Notes under the pieces: generated by a model | What the model saw: only the letters and a program-made list of their open reading frames with translations | What the model was told of the DNA's origin: nothing | Database searches by the model: none | Shown here: one piece after another, positions 1 to 8,489 of the stretch | Numbering within the stretch: position 1 is the first letter of the stretch | Layout: the number at the start of each line of letters is the position of its first letter | Source: Mesorhizobium sp. WSM2240 | Lineage (GTDB): Bacteria > Pseudomonadota > Alphaproteobacteria > Rhizobiales > Rhizobiaceae | Reading direction: 5' to 3' | NCBI RefSeq assembly: GCF_040438645.1 | Contig: NZ_CP159253.1 | Span: 2,790,001 to 2,854,000, forward strand | DNA: 64,000 nucleotides | Position numbers and translations under genes: made by a program

Positions 1-307
1 GCAGCAGGCGCTCGACCGCGGTCGCAATGTTCTCGACCTTGCCATATTGCGAATAGGGTATCTCGGCCGAGCCGAAGGCGAAGTTGATCGACTGTATGTC
101 GATTGAGGGGGCCATGCGGCGCAGTTCGGGCCGCTGCTTGAACTCGCGCACCGTGACGCGCTTGTTGGGCGCGATCTTGACCCGCGGCGCGGCCTCCAGC
201 TTGCGCTCGATCTGCGATGCCGACGGCATCGCATCCTGCGCAGAGGCAACGGTGGGCAACGCCAGCAAAGCCAGAGCGGCGGCGGCGAAACGGCGGCGGT
301 TCAGCAT
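1..307 (-). CDS. OmpA-family exported protein, N-terminal part (runs off left edge)
   Basis: About 102 codons are present; the C-terminus lies outside the window. The protein opens with a basic tip and a hydrophobic stretch ending in VASA before Gln, a typical Sec signal peptide, so it acts in the envelope. Close to the edge the stretch INFAFGSAEI resembles the first strand of an OmpA C-terminal peptidoglycan-binding domain, and the intervening segment is proline- and charge-rich. The ATG at 307 is preceded by a purine-rich stretch (GGAGAC) at normal distance. The role as a peptidoglycan-binding periplasmic or outer-membrane protein is inferred from this short match only. The next gene to the right also reads leftward. 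Confidence 0.68.
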   Translation of the reverse strand, partial: MLNRRRFAAAALALLALPTVASAQDAMPSASQIERKLEAAPRVKIAPNKRVTVREFKQRPELRRMAPSIDIQSINFAFGSAEIPYSQYGKVENIATAVERLL

Positions 308-412
308 TATCGTCTCCTTCAAGGCCATTGTGGCCGATCACGGCTCCGAAAATGGCGCAAGCAAGCTGAAGGGGCGGTGAACGCGCGGTTCACGGGCCGT
401 TGCCGGATTTCT

Positions 413-976
413 CTACTCCCGCATCACGCTCTGCGCGCGCTCCTCGAACGACATAGGCCGCACATTCTCCTTCTTCTGCCCGACCGGCGAGAAGCCGAGC
501 TTCTGGTAGAGCGGAAGCGCCGCCGGATGGTCGAGCGTGCAGGTCTGCACCGTCACCCTTTGGGGCTTGTACGACCAGGCAGTGTCGATGGCGGCCCCCA
601 GGAACCAGCGGCCGAGGCCCTGCCCCATCGCGTGCTCCATCATGCCGAAATAGGCGAGTTCCACTTCCTGCGGCAGATGCGGCTTCAGGTCGAAGAAGCC
701 GGCCGGGGAGCCGTCGAGATAGAGCACCCTGATGTCGCGGTCCTCGCGGTGCAGGCCGGCCGCGAGTTCCTCGTCGTCGAGCCTGAGAACGTTGACCCAG
801 TGCCATTTCCGCCCGACCCGGTCCATCAGGTAGCGGTAGAAATGCAGCGGGATGTTGCGGGCCCTGAGAAGCGCGATCTGCCGGTTTGCCGGCAGCGGCG
901 GGCTGAAGGCCGGCGGCCGGCCCATTTCGAGGAAGGTCACCGTCACCGGAATGGTCTCCGCAGCCTCGCTGTCCAT
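413..976 (-). CDS. GNAT-family N-acetyltransferase
   Basis: A 187-residue protein of the GNAT acetyl-CoA-dependent acyltransferase fold. The second half carries VELAYFGMMEHAMGQGLGRW, where the GQGLG segment matches the acetyl-CoA pyrophosphate-binding loop (motif A, Q/RxxGxG/A). It is followed by the usual DHPAALPLYQKLGFSP segment of motif B, in which a Tyr precedes the 'xLGF' turn. The substrate is unknown. The frame is open further upstream, but the ATG at 976 lies 5 bases past the stop of sseA and avoids a long overlap, so it is chosen as start. It is probably cotranscribed with the sulfurtransferase gene. Confidence 0.85.
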   Translation of the reverse strand: MDSEAAETIPVTVTFLEMGRPPAFSPPLPANRQIALLRARNIPLHFYRYLMDRVGRKWHWVNVLRLDDEELAAGLHREDRDIRVLYLDGSPAGFFDLKPHLPQEVELAYFGMMEHAMGQGLGRWFLGAAIDTAWSYKPQRVTVQTCTLDHPAALPLYQKLGFSPVGQKKENVRPMSFEERAQSVMRE

Positions 977-980
977 AAGC

Positions 981-1832
981 TCAATCCTTGCCGGTTTCGA
1001 CCGGCGTGTCATTCCGCCCGCCCCATTCGGTCCACGACCCGTCATAGAGCTTGTTGTCGGTATGCCCGACCGATTCCAGCGCCAGCGTGATCGCCGCCGC
1101 GGTGATGCCTGAACCGCAGGTGGTTACCACCGGCTTCGACAGATCGATGCCGGCATCCTGAAGAGCTTCCTTCAAGCGATTGACCGGCAACAGCTTTCCG
1201 TTCTCGGAAAGGGCGAGCGCCGGAACGCTTTTAGCCCCCGGCATGTGGCCGGACCGCACCCCGGCGCGCGGTTCCGGCTCGACACCCTGAAAGCGGCCGG
1301 GCGGCCGCGCGTCGGCGATCTGGCTCTCGCCGGTCTTGACGATGCGGCGCATATCGGCGAGGTCGGCGACACGCTCCTTGTCGAAATTCGCAAAGAACAC
1401 GCAGGGCGCGATCTTGGTCCGCTCCGCTGTGACAGGCCTGCCTTCCGTCTTCCAGCGGTCGAAACCGCCATCCAGCACATAGACCTGGAAAACGCCCATG
1501 ACCCGGAACATCCACCAGACGCGCGGCGCGGCGAACATGCCCGGTCCGTCATAGACGACGATGGTGTCGTCGGCCGAGATGCCCATCGAGCCGACATGCT
1601 GGGCAAAGACCTCCGGCCGCGGCAGTGTGTGGGGCAGCGGCGAATCCGGGTCTACCACCACATCCTGGTCGAAGAAGATCGAACCGGGAATGTGCGCGGC
1701 GTCATACTCGGCCTTGGCGTTGCGCTTCTGCGCCGGCAGGTACCAGGAGGCGTCGACGATCGACAGGCCGGGCGTGCCGAGCCGCTGCTCCAGCCAGTCA
1801 GCGTCGACGATGAAAGGGCTGGTCTCCGGCAT
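981..1832 (-). CDS. sseA: 3-mercaptopyruvate sulfurtransferase (two rhodanese domains)
   Basis: A 283-residue two-domain rhodanese protein that transfers sulfur from 3-mercaptopyruvate (or thiosulfate) to thiophilic acceptors in the cytoplasm. The N-terminal domain has the DASWYLP and AHIPGSIFFDQD blocks, and the C-terminal domain holds the active-site loop CGSGITA, the mercaptopyruvate-type signature with catalytic Cys. The closing segment LYDGSWTEWGG is family-typical, as is the length. The ATG at 1832 gives the usual MPETSPFIVDADWLE start; an in-frame start 15 codons upstream would add an unrelated tail. It sits directly upstream of the GNAT gene and downstream of alaX and a cysteine synthase gene on the same strand, a loose sulfur/translation-quality group. 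Confidence 0.93.
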   Translation of the reverse strand: MPETSPFIVDADWLEQRLGTPGLSIVDASWYLPAQKRNAKAEYDAAHIPGSIFFDQDVVVDPDSPLPHTLPRPEVFAQHVGSMGISADDTIVVYDGPGMFAAPRVWWMFRVMGVFQVYVLDGGFDRWKTEGRPVTAERTKIAPCVFFANFDKERVADLADMRRIVKTGESQIADARPPGRFQGVEPEPRAGVRSGHMPGAKSVPALALSENGKLLPVNRLKEALQDAGIDLSKPVVTTCGSGITAAAITLALESVGHTDNKLYDGSWTEWGGRNDTPVETGKD

Positions 1833-1892
1833 TGGTTCGGCTCCTGTTCGCGCACTTAAATATCGCCGCGCGCGCAAAACTCAAATCGGGAT

Positions 1893-2636
1893 TTACTGGG
1901 CCGGCATAGGCCCGAAGCGGATGCGGAAGCGGCGGTTTTCCCGGCCCTTCTTCTCGATTTTACCGATATGGATTTCGCCGACCTCGCCTGTCGAGCGCAC
2001 ATGCGTACCGCCGCAGGGCTGGCTGTCTATGGCTGCGTTGTCGCCGATGCAGACCAGGCGGATCTTTCCGGTCCCGTTCGGCGGGCGCACATTCTTCGAT
2101 TTGACGAGGGCGGGATTCGCGGCCAGTTCGTCGTCGGTGATGAGCCGCGTGAACACGGGATGGTCGGCCGCGACCAGTTCCATCAGCCGCTGCGTCACCT
2201 CCTCCTTGGTGAAGCTCGAATCGGGAATGTCGAAATCGATGCGGCTGTCGTCCTCGCCGACCGATGCCCCGGTGATCGGGAACGGGCACACGACGGTCAG
2301 GAGGTGGCATGCCGTGTGCATGCGCATCAAAAGATGCCGGCGCGGCCAGTCGAGGGTGAGCCCGACTTCATCGCCAGCCTGCGGGACGGCCTGGCCAAGC
2401 GCCGGCACATGAATGATCTCGTCCTTGGTCTCGCCGGTAATCGTCGCCGCGATCGCGATGTCGCCGCCGCCGTTCAGACGCAGCCGGCCTGTGTCGCCCG
2501 GTTGTCCACCCGATGTGGCGTAAAAGATCGTGCGGTCGAGAATGATGCCGCCACGATCGTTGACCGCCACGACTTTTGCGGCGGCTTCGCCGAGATAGGC
2601 GTCGTCCCTGAACAGGGCTTGCGTCACATGCGCCAT
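1893..2636 (-). CDS. alaX: AlaX-type alanyl-tRNA editing protein
   Basis: A 247-residue trans-editing protein that hydrolyses mischarged Ser-tRNA(Ala) (or Gly-tRNA(Ala)). It has the free-standing AlaRS editing-domain layout: an N-terminal beta-barrel with FYATSGGQPGDTG, then the metal-binding motif HTACH (HxxxH), then QPCGGTHV (CxxxH) near residue 210. All four zinc ligands are present. The size fits AlaX-M. The ATG at 2636 overlaps the stop codon of the upstream cysteine synthase gene by one base (TGATG), so the two are translationally coupled; a longer in-frame extension into that gene is unlikely to be used. Confidence 0.93.
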   Translation of the reverse strand: MAHVTQALFRDDAYLGEAAAKVVAVNDRGGIILDRTIFYATSGGQPGDTGRLRLNGGGDIAIAATITGETKDEIIHVPALGQAVPQAGDEVGLTLDWPRRHLLMRMHTACHLLTVVCPFPITGASVGEDDSRIDFDIPDSSFTKEEVTQRLMELVAADHPVFTRLITDDELAANPALVKSKNVRPPNGTGKIRLVCIGDNAAIDSQPCGGTHVRSTGEVGEIHIGKIEKKGRENRRFRIRFGPMPAQ

Positions 2637-3670
2637 CACGTCACCGCCTCGAACGGCACCGGGATTTGCGGCGTCGCCTCCATCCACTCCGGGATCGGCA
2701 GGTTTTTCGAGCGCAGGAATTCGGGATTGAACAGCTTCGACTGATAGCGAGTGCCGTAATCGGCGAGGATGGTCACGATCGTGTGGCCCGGCCCGAGTTC
2801 CCGCGCCAGCCTTATCGCGCCGGCTATGTTGATGCCCGTCGAGCCGCCGAGGCAGAGCCCCTCCTCCTGCACCAGATCGAATACGATGGGCAACGCCTCC
2901 TCATCCGGCACCTGGAAGGAGAAATCGGGCGAAAAGCCTTCGAGATTGGTCGTGATGCGGCCCTGGCCGATGCCCTCGGTGATCGAGCTTCCTTCGGCCT
3001 TCAGCACGCCCTCGGTATAAAAGCTGTAGAGCGCGGCGCCCAGCGGATCGGCGAGTGCGATCTTCACTTCGCGCTTCCGATCCTTCAGGCCGATTGCGAC
3101 GCCGGCCAGCGTGCCGCCGGTGCCGACGGCCGAAGCGAAGCCGTCAACCTTGCCGCCGGTCTGCTCCCAGATTTCGCGCGCCGTGGTGCGGATATGGCCG
3201 TCGCGGTTGGCTATGTTGTCGAACTGGTTGGCCCAGATCGCCCCGTTCGGCTCGGTCCTGGCAAGCTGCTCGGCCAGCCGCCCCGACACTTTCACGTAGT
3301 TGTTCGGGTTCTTGTAGGGCACCGCCGGCACTTCGATCAGTTCCGCCCCGAGCACCCTCAGCGCGTCCTTCTTTTCCTGGCTCTGCGTGTCCGGAATGAC
3401 GATCACCGTGCGATAGCCGAGCGCCTTGGCGACCACGGTGAGACCGATGCCGGTATTGCCGGCCGTGCCCTCGACGATGACGCCGCCGGGCCGCAGCAGC
3501 CCCTTTTCTTCGGCGTCACGGATGATGAACAGGCCGGCGCGATCCTTGACCGACTGGCCCGGATTCATGAACTCGGCCTTGCCGAGGATTTCGCATCCGG
3601 TCTCTTCCGAGGCGCGCTTGAGACGGATCAGCGGCGTGTTGCCGATGGCGTCGATCACCGAACGATGCAT
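2636..3670 (-). CDS. cysK: Cysteine synthase A (O-acetylserine sulfhydrylase), PLP-dependent
   Basis: A 344-residue fold-type II PLP enzyme forming cysteine from O-acetylserine and sulfide. NPGQSVKDRAG contains the PLP lysine, EGTAGNTGIGL is the substrate/phosphate loop, and VGTGGTLAG is the PLP phosphate-binding loop. It is about 20-30 residues longer than classic CysK owing to a C-terminal tail (NPEFLRSKNLPIPEWM) seen in a proteobacterial subgroup. The asparagine loop reads GTAGNTG rather than the TSGNTG of canonical CysK, so a related beta-synthase specificity cannot be excluded. It is the first gene of the minus-strand run with alaX, sseA and the GNAT gene. Confidence 0.87.
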   Translation of the reverse strand: MHRSVIDAIGNTPLIRLKRASEETGCEILGKAEFMNPGQSVKDRAGLFIIRDAEEKGLLRPGGVIVEGTAGNTGIGLTVVAKALGYRTVIVIPDTQSQEKKDALRVLGAELIEVPAVPYKNPNNYVKVSGRLAEQLARTEPNGAIWANQFDNIANRDGHIRTTAREIWEQTGGKVDGFASAVGTGGTLAGVAIGLKDRKREVKIALADPLGAALYSFYTEGVLKAEGSSITEGIGQGRITTNLEGFSPDFSFQVPDEEALPIVFDLVQEEGLCLGGSTGINIAGAIRLARELGPGHTIVTILADYGTRYQSKLFNPEFLRSKNLPIPEWMEATPQIPVPFEAVT

Positions 3671-3964
3671 GGGAATTTTCCTTGTGCGATTGCCGTCGAA
3701 CCCTAGAAATGTGGCGCGGGCGTTTCAAGGCAGGAAATTGCCTGTACCGCCCGCATTTTCGGCCTGGCGTCCTTTGCCTGGGCTTAAAAGTAGTTCGATT
3801 GTTTGTCAGCGGCACGAGCACACAGCGATTTTGCCTGTCTCCGTAACCCGCATCGCGAGCATCTTCCCGAAGCAGAGCACGATGCTGCGTCCGGATTCCA
3901 CGCTTTTCTTTCACGGCGGCGCCAGTTAGGTATCGTCTCGATGCGGTCGACGGATTCTTAAAGC
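3671..3964. other. Intergenic region between divergent cysK and SDR genes
   Basis: The 294 bases between two divergently read genes contain no convincing ORF, repeat or RNA gene. They must carry both promoters, but no clear operator palindrome stands out. Confidence 0.5.
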
Positions 3965-4783
3965 ATGGCATTGTACAGGGCCGACCCGGCACACGGCGTG
4001 GCATGGATCACTGGCGCCAGCACGGGTATCGGACGTTCGCTGGCGCGCGACCTCGCCGCCGAAGGCTACACGGTCGCGGTGACGGCGCGCGACGAGGAGC
4101 GGCTCGCCACCCTCGTCCAGGAAACCGCCGGCCTTCCCGGTCGAATCGTGCCTTTTCCTTGCGACGTGACCGACGAAGCCGCCATGGACAAAACCGTCAC
4201 TGCGATCGAGCGGGAGGCCGGCCCGATCGTGCTGGCCGTCTTCAACGCCGGCGGCTATTTCCCGACACGCGGCGAACGCCTCGACGTTCTGAACATACTG
4301 AAGACCTACGAGATCAATTTCTTCGGTGTCATCTATGGCATGGTGCCGGTAGTCGACCGCATGCGCGGCCGCGGCCGCGGCCATGTCGTGCTGGTCGGCT
4401 CGGCCTCATCCTATTTCGGCTGGCCGTCCGCCGCGTCCTACGGCTCGTCCAAAGCCGCGCTCAACAATTTCGCCGAATCGATCAAGCACGATTTCGACAA
4501 GATCAACATTCGCCTGCAGATCATGAATCTCGGTTTCGTCGCCACGCCGCTGACCGAACGGGCGCAGTTCAAGATGCCGGCGCTCATGAAGGTGGAGGAC
4601 TGCTCCAGTCGCATGGCCCAGGCAATCAGGACCGGCGGCTTCGAGCCGAATTTCCCGCGCCGGCTGACCTGGGCGCTCAAAATCGTGCGAATCCTGCCGT
4701 TTGGGATGCGCTATAGGCTGGTGCATTGGATAGCGCGCTGGGAGAAGCGCCCCTTGGCCCCTGCCCGGCGGCGCAAAGCGTAG
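3965..4783 (+). CDS. Short-chain dehydrogenase/reductase
   Basis: A 272-residue classical SDR with an NAD(P)-binding Rossmann fold. TGASTGIG near residue 17 is the cofactor glycine motif, NAG (in FNAGGYF) stabilises the central sheet, and the catalytic Ser-Tyr-Lys set is seen as GSASSYFG followed by YGSSKAA. The strongly basic C-terminus (RWEKRPLAPARRRKA) and the hydrophobic region before it suggest membrane-surface association. The substrate is not predictable. It stands alone, reading away from cysK. Confidence 0.88.
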   Translation: MALYRADPAHGVAWITGASTGIGRSLARDLAAEGYTVAVTARDEERLATLVQETAGLPGRIVPFPCDVTDEAAMDKTVTAIEREAGPIVLAVFNAGGYFPTRGERLDVLNILKTYEINFFGVIYGMVPVVDRMRGRGRGHVVLVGSASSYFGWPSAASYGSSKAALNNFAESIKHDFDKINIRLQIMNLGFVATPLTERAQFKMPALMKVEDCSSRMAQAIRTGGFEPNFPRRLTWALKIVRILPFGMRYRLVHWIARWEKRPLAPARRRKA

Positions 4784-4839
4784 TTTCGCAGTCGAGCCCA
4801 GCCGTGGCTGATCACGGCTCAAGTGCTGATGCGAGGGGA

Positions 4840-5043
4840 CTATAATCGATCGCCGGAAACTATGCGCTGTTGGGGAAAAGGCAGGATATTCGCTGCCTTC
4901 CCGCGCGAATATTCCTCCGCCACCATCACCTCTATCAAGAGGCCCAGCGCTTCTCGCGTCTGTACGCTTAGCCGATCACTGCCTTGAAGTCGGTCGAATG
5001 CGCGCTCAAGATCTTGGCGCGCGCCAGCAAAATCCGATCGCAC
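4840..5043 (-). CDS. Small conserved-looking hypothetical protein (67 aa)
   Basis: I do not recognise this protein. A GTG start at 5043 is preferred because AGGAGG lies 6 bases upstream of it; an ATG ten codons earlier places that Shine-Dalgarno inside the gene. The predicted product is acidic and helical (LERAFDRLQGSDRLSVQTREALGLL) and ends in a short hydrophobic/basic tail (ILPFPQQRIV). There is no signal peptide or membrane segment. It lies between an SDR gene and tRNA-Leu. Confidence 0.5.
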   Translation of the reverse strand: MRSDFAGARQDLERAFDRLQGSDRLSVQTREALGLLIEVMVAEEYSRGKAANILPFPQQRIVSGDRL

Positions 5044-5217
5044 GATTTCCTCCTGTGAGGCGCCCCCACGCACATCAGAGCAAAAGGCCCGGTTCGTTAA
5101 GGAATTGCTGACGGCTTGCGCTGGATTTTATGCATCGGCCGGATTTGCTGTGGGCGACTATCGAAACGTTGAGTGGCGCCAGCGGTCAGCGATGCTGCAT
5201 GAGCCGGCTTTTTCAAC

Positions 5218-5302
5218 TGGTGCGGACGCCGGGGATCGAACCCGGACGGGAGTTCCCGAGGGATTTTAAGTCCCTTGCGTCTACCAGTTCCGCCACGTCC
5301 GC
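5218..5302 (-). tRNA. tRNA-Leu (anticodon UAA)
   Basis: Read on the minus strand, this 85-base segment forms a class II tRNA. It has an acceptor stem GCGGACG/CGTCCGC, a D arm with GGTAGACG, an anticodon stem-loop whose loop contains TAA flanked by AGGGACT and AATCCCT, a long variable arm, and a GGTTCGATCC T-loop. The 3' CCA is genome-encoded (5218-5220). The UAA anticodon reads UUA/UUG leucine codons, which are rare in this GC-rich genome. Confidence 0.97.
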
Positions 5303-5315
5303 TTGATACAGTGCC

Positions 5316-6308
5316 CTAAAGGAGCGCCCTGCCGGGAGCAAGGGCAAACGCGCGGTCGGCCATCCGCCCGATGAAGGCTGTCACCCGTTCGGTCTCGGCA
5401 TATTGCGGCATGTGGCCCATGCCCTCGATGATTTCAATCTCCAGCCCGTCGATCCTGCCGCGCATGGAAAGCCCCTGCGTCTCTGGGTCGAGCACCTGGT
5501 CGGCGGTCCCGAACATCAGCCCCGCCGGCATTTTGATTTCACCGTAGCGCTTCTGGATTTCGCGTAGATCCTCCCCCATCGCGACGAAGTCGGTGCAGGT
5601 CGCATAAAAATGGCTGGGCCGCAGCCCGATCATGCCGCCGCCCTCGGTCATGTAGTCGGCCGGCGCGGATTGCGGGCCGAAGATGAAGGCCAGCGTCTGC
5701 GGCGCATATTTCTGGGCCGCCGGCACGGCGATGGTGTGCGCAATGATCATCCGCTTCAGGGGCGAGCGTATGTAAAGCGGCTGGAAGGCCGGCGGAACGG
5801 TTTCGTACGCATGGGTCAGCGGCGAAAGCAGCGCCAGACCGGAAATCAGGTCGGGATGCTTGAGCGCGAGCGCCAGCGCCACCGCGCCGCCGAGCGAATG
5901 GCCGACGACCAGCGGCTTTTCCAGGCCCAGCGCCTGAACGAGGCGGGCGATCACCTCGGCCTGTTCGTTGAGACCGCCCGTTGCGCCCGGCGCACGGGTG
6001 GAATAGCCGGAACCCGGCCGATCGACCGCGATCAGCCGGTAGCCGGGGCTGAGTGCGGCAAACAGCGGCTGACGGAACTGGTGAAGCTGCGCGCCGAGAC
6101 CGTGCAAAAAGAGGATCGGCCGCCCCTCGCCCGCCTCGACATAATGCAGCCGATTGCCGTCGATTTCGACAAATTTTCCCGCGGGCGGAACCGTGCGCTC
6201 GGCGCGCCGCGCGATCCTCTGCGTGGCGAGGATGAGGTAGAGCGCCCATGCGAAAACCAGCCCAACGGAGGCCAGCGCCAGATAGAAGATAAACCAAAGA
6301 ACCGACAT
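5316..6308 (-). CDS. Alpha/beta hydrolase with N-terminal membrane anchor
   Basis: A 330-residue alpha/beta-hydrolase. The first ~28 residues form one hydrophobic helix (FIFYLALASVGLVFAWALYL) followed by basic residues, so the enzyme is probably anchored in the inner membrane. The oxyanion segment LHGLG, the nucleophile elbow GHSLGG (Ser), the acid in GTADQVLD and the catalytic His in GMGHMPQ are all present. ATG at 6308 is preferred over the adjacent GTG because a GAGGG ribosome-binding site is better spaced for it. The substrate is unknown; esterase or epoxide-type activity are both possible, though a Ser nucleophile favours esterase. Confidence 0.88.
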   Translation of the reverse strand: MSVLWFIFYLALASVGLVFAWALYLILATQRIARRAERTVPPAGKFVEIDGNRLHYVEAGEGRPILFLHGLGAQLHQFRQPLFAALSPGYRLIAVDRPGSGYSTRAPGATGGLNEQAEVIARLVQALGLEKPLVVGHSLGGAVALALALKHPDLISGLALLSPLTHAYETVPPAFQPLYIRSPLKRMIIAHTIAVPAAQKYAPQTLAFIFGPQSAPADYMTEGGGMIGLRPSHFYATCTDFVAMGEDLREIQKRYGEIKMPAGLMFGTADQVLDPETQGLSMRGRIDGLEIEIIEGMGHMPQYAETERVTAFIGRMADRAFALAPGRALL

Positions 6309-6366
6309 CACGCCCTCGCACCGGTGGCTGCGCTTCTAGCCGTCCGCGGAGGGCGGGGCAATCCGG

Positions 6367-6681
6367 TCAGGTGTGCTCCTCTCCCCAGCGCTTCAGCGCA
6401 AGAAGCACCGGTCCGAGTTCCCTGCCTTTGTCGGTCAGCACATATTCGTTGCGCGGCGGGTGACTGGCATAAGCCCGGGCGGCGATAATGCCGCTCGTTT
6501 CCAGCGTCTTCAGCCGCGCCGAGAGCGTGTTGGGAGAGATCGCCGGAAACGCTGCGGCTAGATCCTGAAAGCGCCGCGGCCCCAGTCTCAAGAGGTCGCG
6601 GAGGATCAGGATCGTCCATTTTTCGCCGACGATGTCGAGCGTTCGGGCGACCGGACAGTCGAGGTCATAGGGAGAAGCCAT
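6367..6681 (-). CDS. HxlR-family winged-helix transcriptional regulator
   Basis: A 104-residue HxlR-type regulator. The N-terminal CPVARTLDIVGEKWTILILR is the family hallmark (a Cys before the first helix, often redox-sensitive), followed by the recognition helix region ISPNTLSARLKTLETSGII and the wing Y...R.EY.LTDKGREL. The ATG at 6681 starts MASPYDLDCPV, the usual distance from the hallmark; an upstream in-frame start would add nine unrelated residues. It is divergent from a membrane-protein gene, and the shared intergenic region holds a perfect 9-bp inverted repeat that is a likely operator for this protein. Confidence 0.92.
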   Translation of the reverse strand: MASPYDLDCPVARTLDIVGEKWTILILRDLLRLGPRRFQDLAAAFPAISPNTLSARLKTLETSGIIAARAYASHPPRNEYVLTDKGRELGPVLLALKRWGEEHT

Positions 6682-6715
6682 GCTCCGGCATACCGCACCA
6701 CCTCTCATTTCGGCA

Positions 6716-6740
6716 AGTTACTATTGCTCATATAGTAACT
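6716..6740. promoter_or_regulatory. Perfect inverted repeat, probable HxlR operator
   Basis: AGTTACTAT (6716-6724) and ATAGTAACT (6732-6740) are exact reverse complements separated by 7 bases. They lie 35 bases outside the HxlR start and about 45 bases before the divergent membrane-protein gene. HxlR-family proteins bind as dimers to short AT-rich palindromes in exactly this position, so autoregulation and control of the neighbour is the simple reading. No binding data are available. Confidence 0.68.
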
Positions 6741-6784
6741 ATGAATAATGATGGACCGGTCGCTATTCAAGCGGAGGAATTCCG

Positions 6785-7534
6785 ATGCCAGCGCCTTCCC
6801 TGCTTACCCTTTTCATCCTGTCCGGTTCGCTCGTCATGGTGGCTGCCGTCCTTGTCGGGCTTGGCCGCGCCCTTACGTCGGCCGGCTGGGCGCCCTCGGA
6901 GCGGAAGAACGTGCTGTGGACGGTCTCATCCGTCCTGCTGGTCTGGTTGGCGATCGCCATCCTCCTGGCGCAGAACGGAGCATATTCGGCGGCAGCCGAC
7001 GGGCTTCCCACCATCCAGTTCGGGCTGCTCGTTCCGATCATTGCGGGCGCGGCCCTGCTTTTCGGCTCCAGCACGGTGGCGCGCGTTCTCGCCGCAGTCC
7101 CGATGCAGTGGCTGGTCGGCATTCAGCTCTATCGCATCATCGGCGGCGTATTCGTGGTTCTCTGGCTCGCGGGCTCGGTCCCCGGCCTGTTCGCGCTGCC
7201 GGCCGGCATAGGAGACGTCGCCGTCGGAGTAATGGCGCCCTTCGTCGCGGTGCGCTACGCTCGCAATGCCGGCCAGGGCCGACGCGCGGTCGCGTGGTGG
7301 AACGCCTTCGGCTTGTTCGATCTGGTTGTCGCGGTGACGCTCGGCCTGCTGACCAGCCCGTCGCCGCTCCAGCTCTTCGCGTTCGACCGGCCGAACATCA
7401 TCATTTCCGAGTTCCCGCTGATCCTGGTTCCGACATTTTTGGTGCCGCTGTCGGTCCTGCTTCACGTCGCGGTCTGGATAAAACTCGCCCGTGAGAAGGA
7501 AACCCCCAGCGCCTCATCGTACGCCCGTGGCTGA
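6785..7534 (+). CDS. Multi-pass membrane protein of unknown function
   Basis: A 249-residue integral membrane protein with about seven hydrophobic segments, for example near residues 7-28, 45-63, 80-98, 117-136, 140-155, 177-195 and 210-235. I see no transporter signature or conserved charged residues within the membrane spans. A good Shine-Dalgarno (GGAGG) lies 8 bases before the ATG. It is divergent from the HxlR gene and likely its regulatory target. C-terminal residues are short and hydrophilic (REKETPSASSYARG). Confidence 0.8.
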   Translation: MPAPSLLTLFILSGSLVMVAAVLVGLGRALTSAGWAPSERKNVLWTVSSVLLVWLAIAILLAQNGAYSAAADGLPTIQFGLLVPIIAGAALLFGSSTVARVLAAVPMQWLVGIQLYRIIGGVFVVLWLAGSVPGLFALPAGIGDVAVGVMAPFVAVRYARNAGQGRRAVAWWNAFGLFDLVVAVTLGLLTSPSPLQLFAFDRPNIIISEFPLILVPTFLVPLSVLLHVAVWIKLAREKETPSASSYARG

Positions 7535-7558
7535 GGCCGCCTTCAGTGCGGACCGGCT

Positions 7559-8482
7559 TCAGCCCGCCTTGCGCCAGGCGCCGGTCCGCTCGGTGAAGGG
7601 CGAATAGTCGACGAACGCCCATTTCAACGGCGCGGCAGCCCGGCGGCGCCAACCCCGCGCCACATGGAAGCGCCACATGCGCTCCGCCCCTTCGATCATC
7701 CGGCCGGCCTCGCCGCTCCAGTCGACCTCGGCGGTCCCCTGCAATTGCAGAAGGTCGCCGCGCTCGAAATCGATGAACAGCAGCCCAGCGCGGGGCTCGC
7801 CCAAAAAATTGCCGAGCGTGTTGAAATAGCGGTTGCCGCGGAAATCCGGGATAGACAGCGTATCGCCCGAAACGTCGACGAAACCCGGCCGGCCGCCGCG
7901 ATGCGATATGTCCGGACCGCCGGCAGCACCGGCCTCGGGCCGCGAGGTTGAGGCGACAAAGAATGTGTCGGCGCGGGAAATCATTGCCCGCGCCTCGCCG
8001 TCGAGCGCGGAAAGCGGCTCCGCGTCGGCCGGCCGGCGCTCGGCGGCCTCGACCGCCCGGCCCTGTATGTATTGGGGGCAATTGCCGAAGCTCTGGCGGA
8101 CGGCGACCGTGAGGCCGCCGGCATCCATCGCGGCTATCTGGCCGTTGGCGCGGTTGCGTCGCCGCGTCGAAAGGTCAATGCCAAGGATAGCGATGTCGCG
8201 CCCTGCCACGAAGCCGGCGGCCGCCGAGTCGCGGCTGTCCGGCAGTGCATCGATCCGCAGCGTCTGCGGGTCCGGGGAATGGGCAAAGCCAGGCGCGCCG
8301 GTCAGCATCGTGGCCAGCGGCCATCCCTCCTCGTCCGCCACGCCGGCGAAGAGATAGGGCAGCAGCTCGAAAAAACTGCGATGCTGATCGGGCATGAAGC
8401 CGCGTATGCCGCCGCCGCCCGCGCCAACGCCGGCCAGTTCCTGGGCGGCGAGCTCGTCCGGATGGAAGGGTGATGAGTCCAT
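7559..8482 (-). CDS. Pyridoxamine 5'-phosphate oxidase-fold flavoprotein
   Basis: A 307-residue protein of the PNPOx-like split-barrel class, larger than the usual 200 residues because of an N-terminal extension with its own half-barrel. The C-terminal half has DTFFVASTS, GGRPGFVDV, LSIPDFRGNRYFNTLGN and AGLLFIDFERGDLLQLQGTA, the pattern of FMN-binding pyridoxamine-oxidase-like proteins. Start ATG at 8482 is 7 bases downstream of the GST stop; upstream in-frame starts lie inside that gene. It probably shares a transcript with the GST gene. The electron acceptor and substrate are unknown. Confidence 0.85.
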   Translation of the reverse strand: MDSSPFHPDELAAQELAGVGAGGGGIRGFMPDQHRSFFELLPYLFAGVADEEGWPLATMLTGAPGFAHSPDPQTLRIDALPDSRDSAAAGFVAGRDIAILGIDLSTRRRNRANGQIAAMDAGGLTVAVRQSFGNCPQYIQGRAVEAAERRPADAEPLSALDGEARAMISRADTFFVASTSRPEAGAAGGPDISHRGGRPGFVDVSGDTLSIPDFRGNRYFNTLGNFLGEPRAGLLFIDFERGDLLQLQGTAEVDWSGEAGRMIEGAERMWRFHVARGWRRRAAAPLKWAFVDYSPFTERTGAWRKAG

Positions 8483-8489
8483 GCCGGCC

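Noticed and set aside
84..380. Plus-strand 98-codon frame over the left-edge gene
   Set aside because: The minus strand encodes a signal peptide and OmpA-like segment in a better frame; the plus frame is Ala/Arg/Ser-rich shadow.
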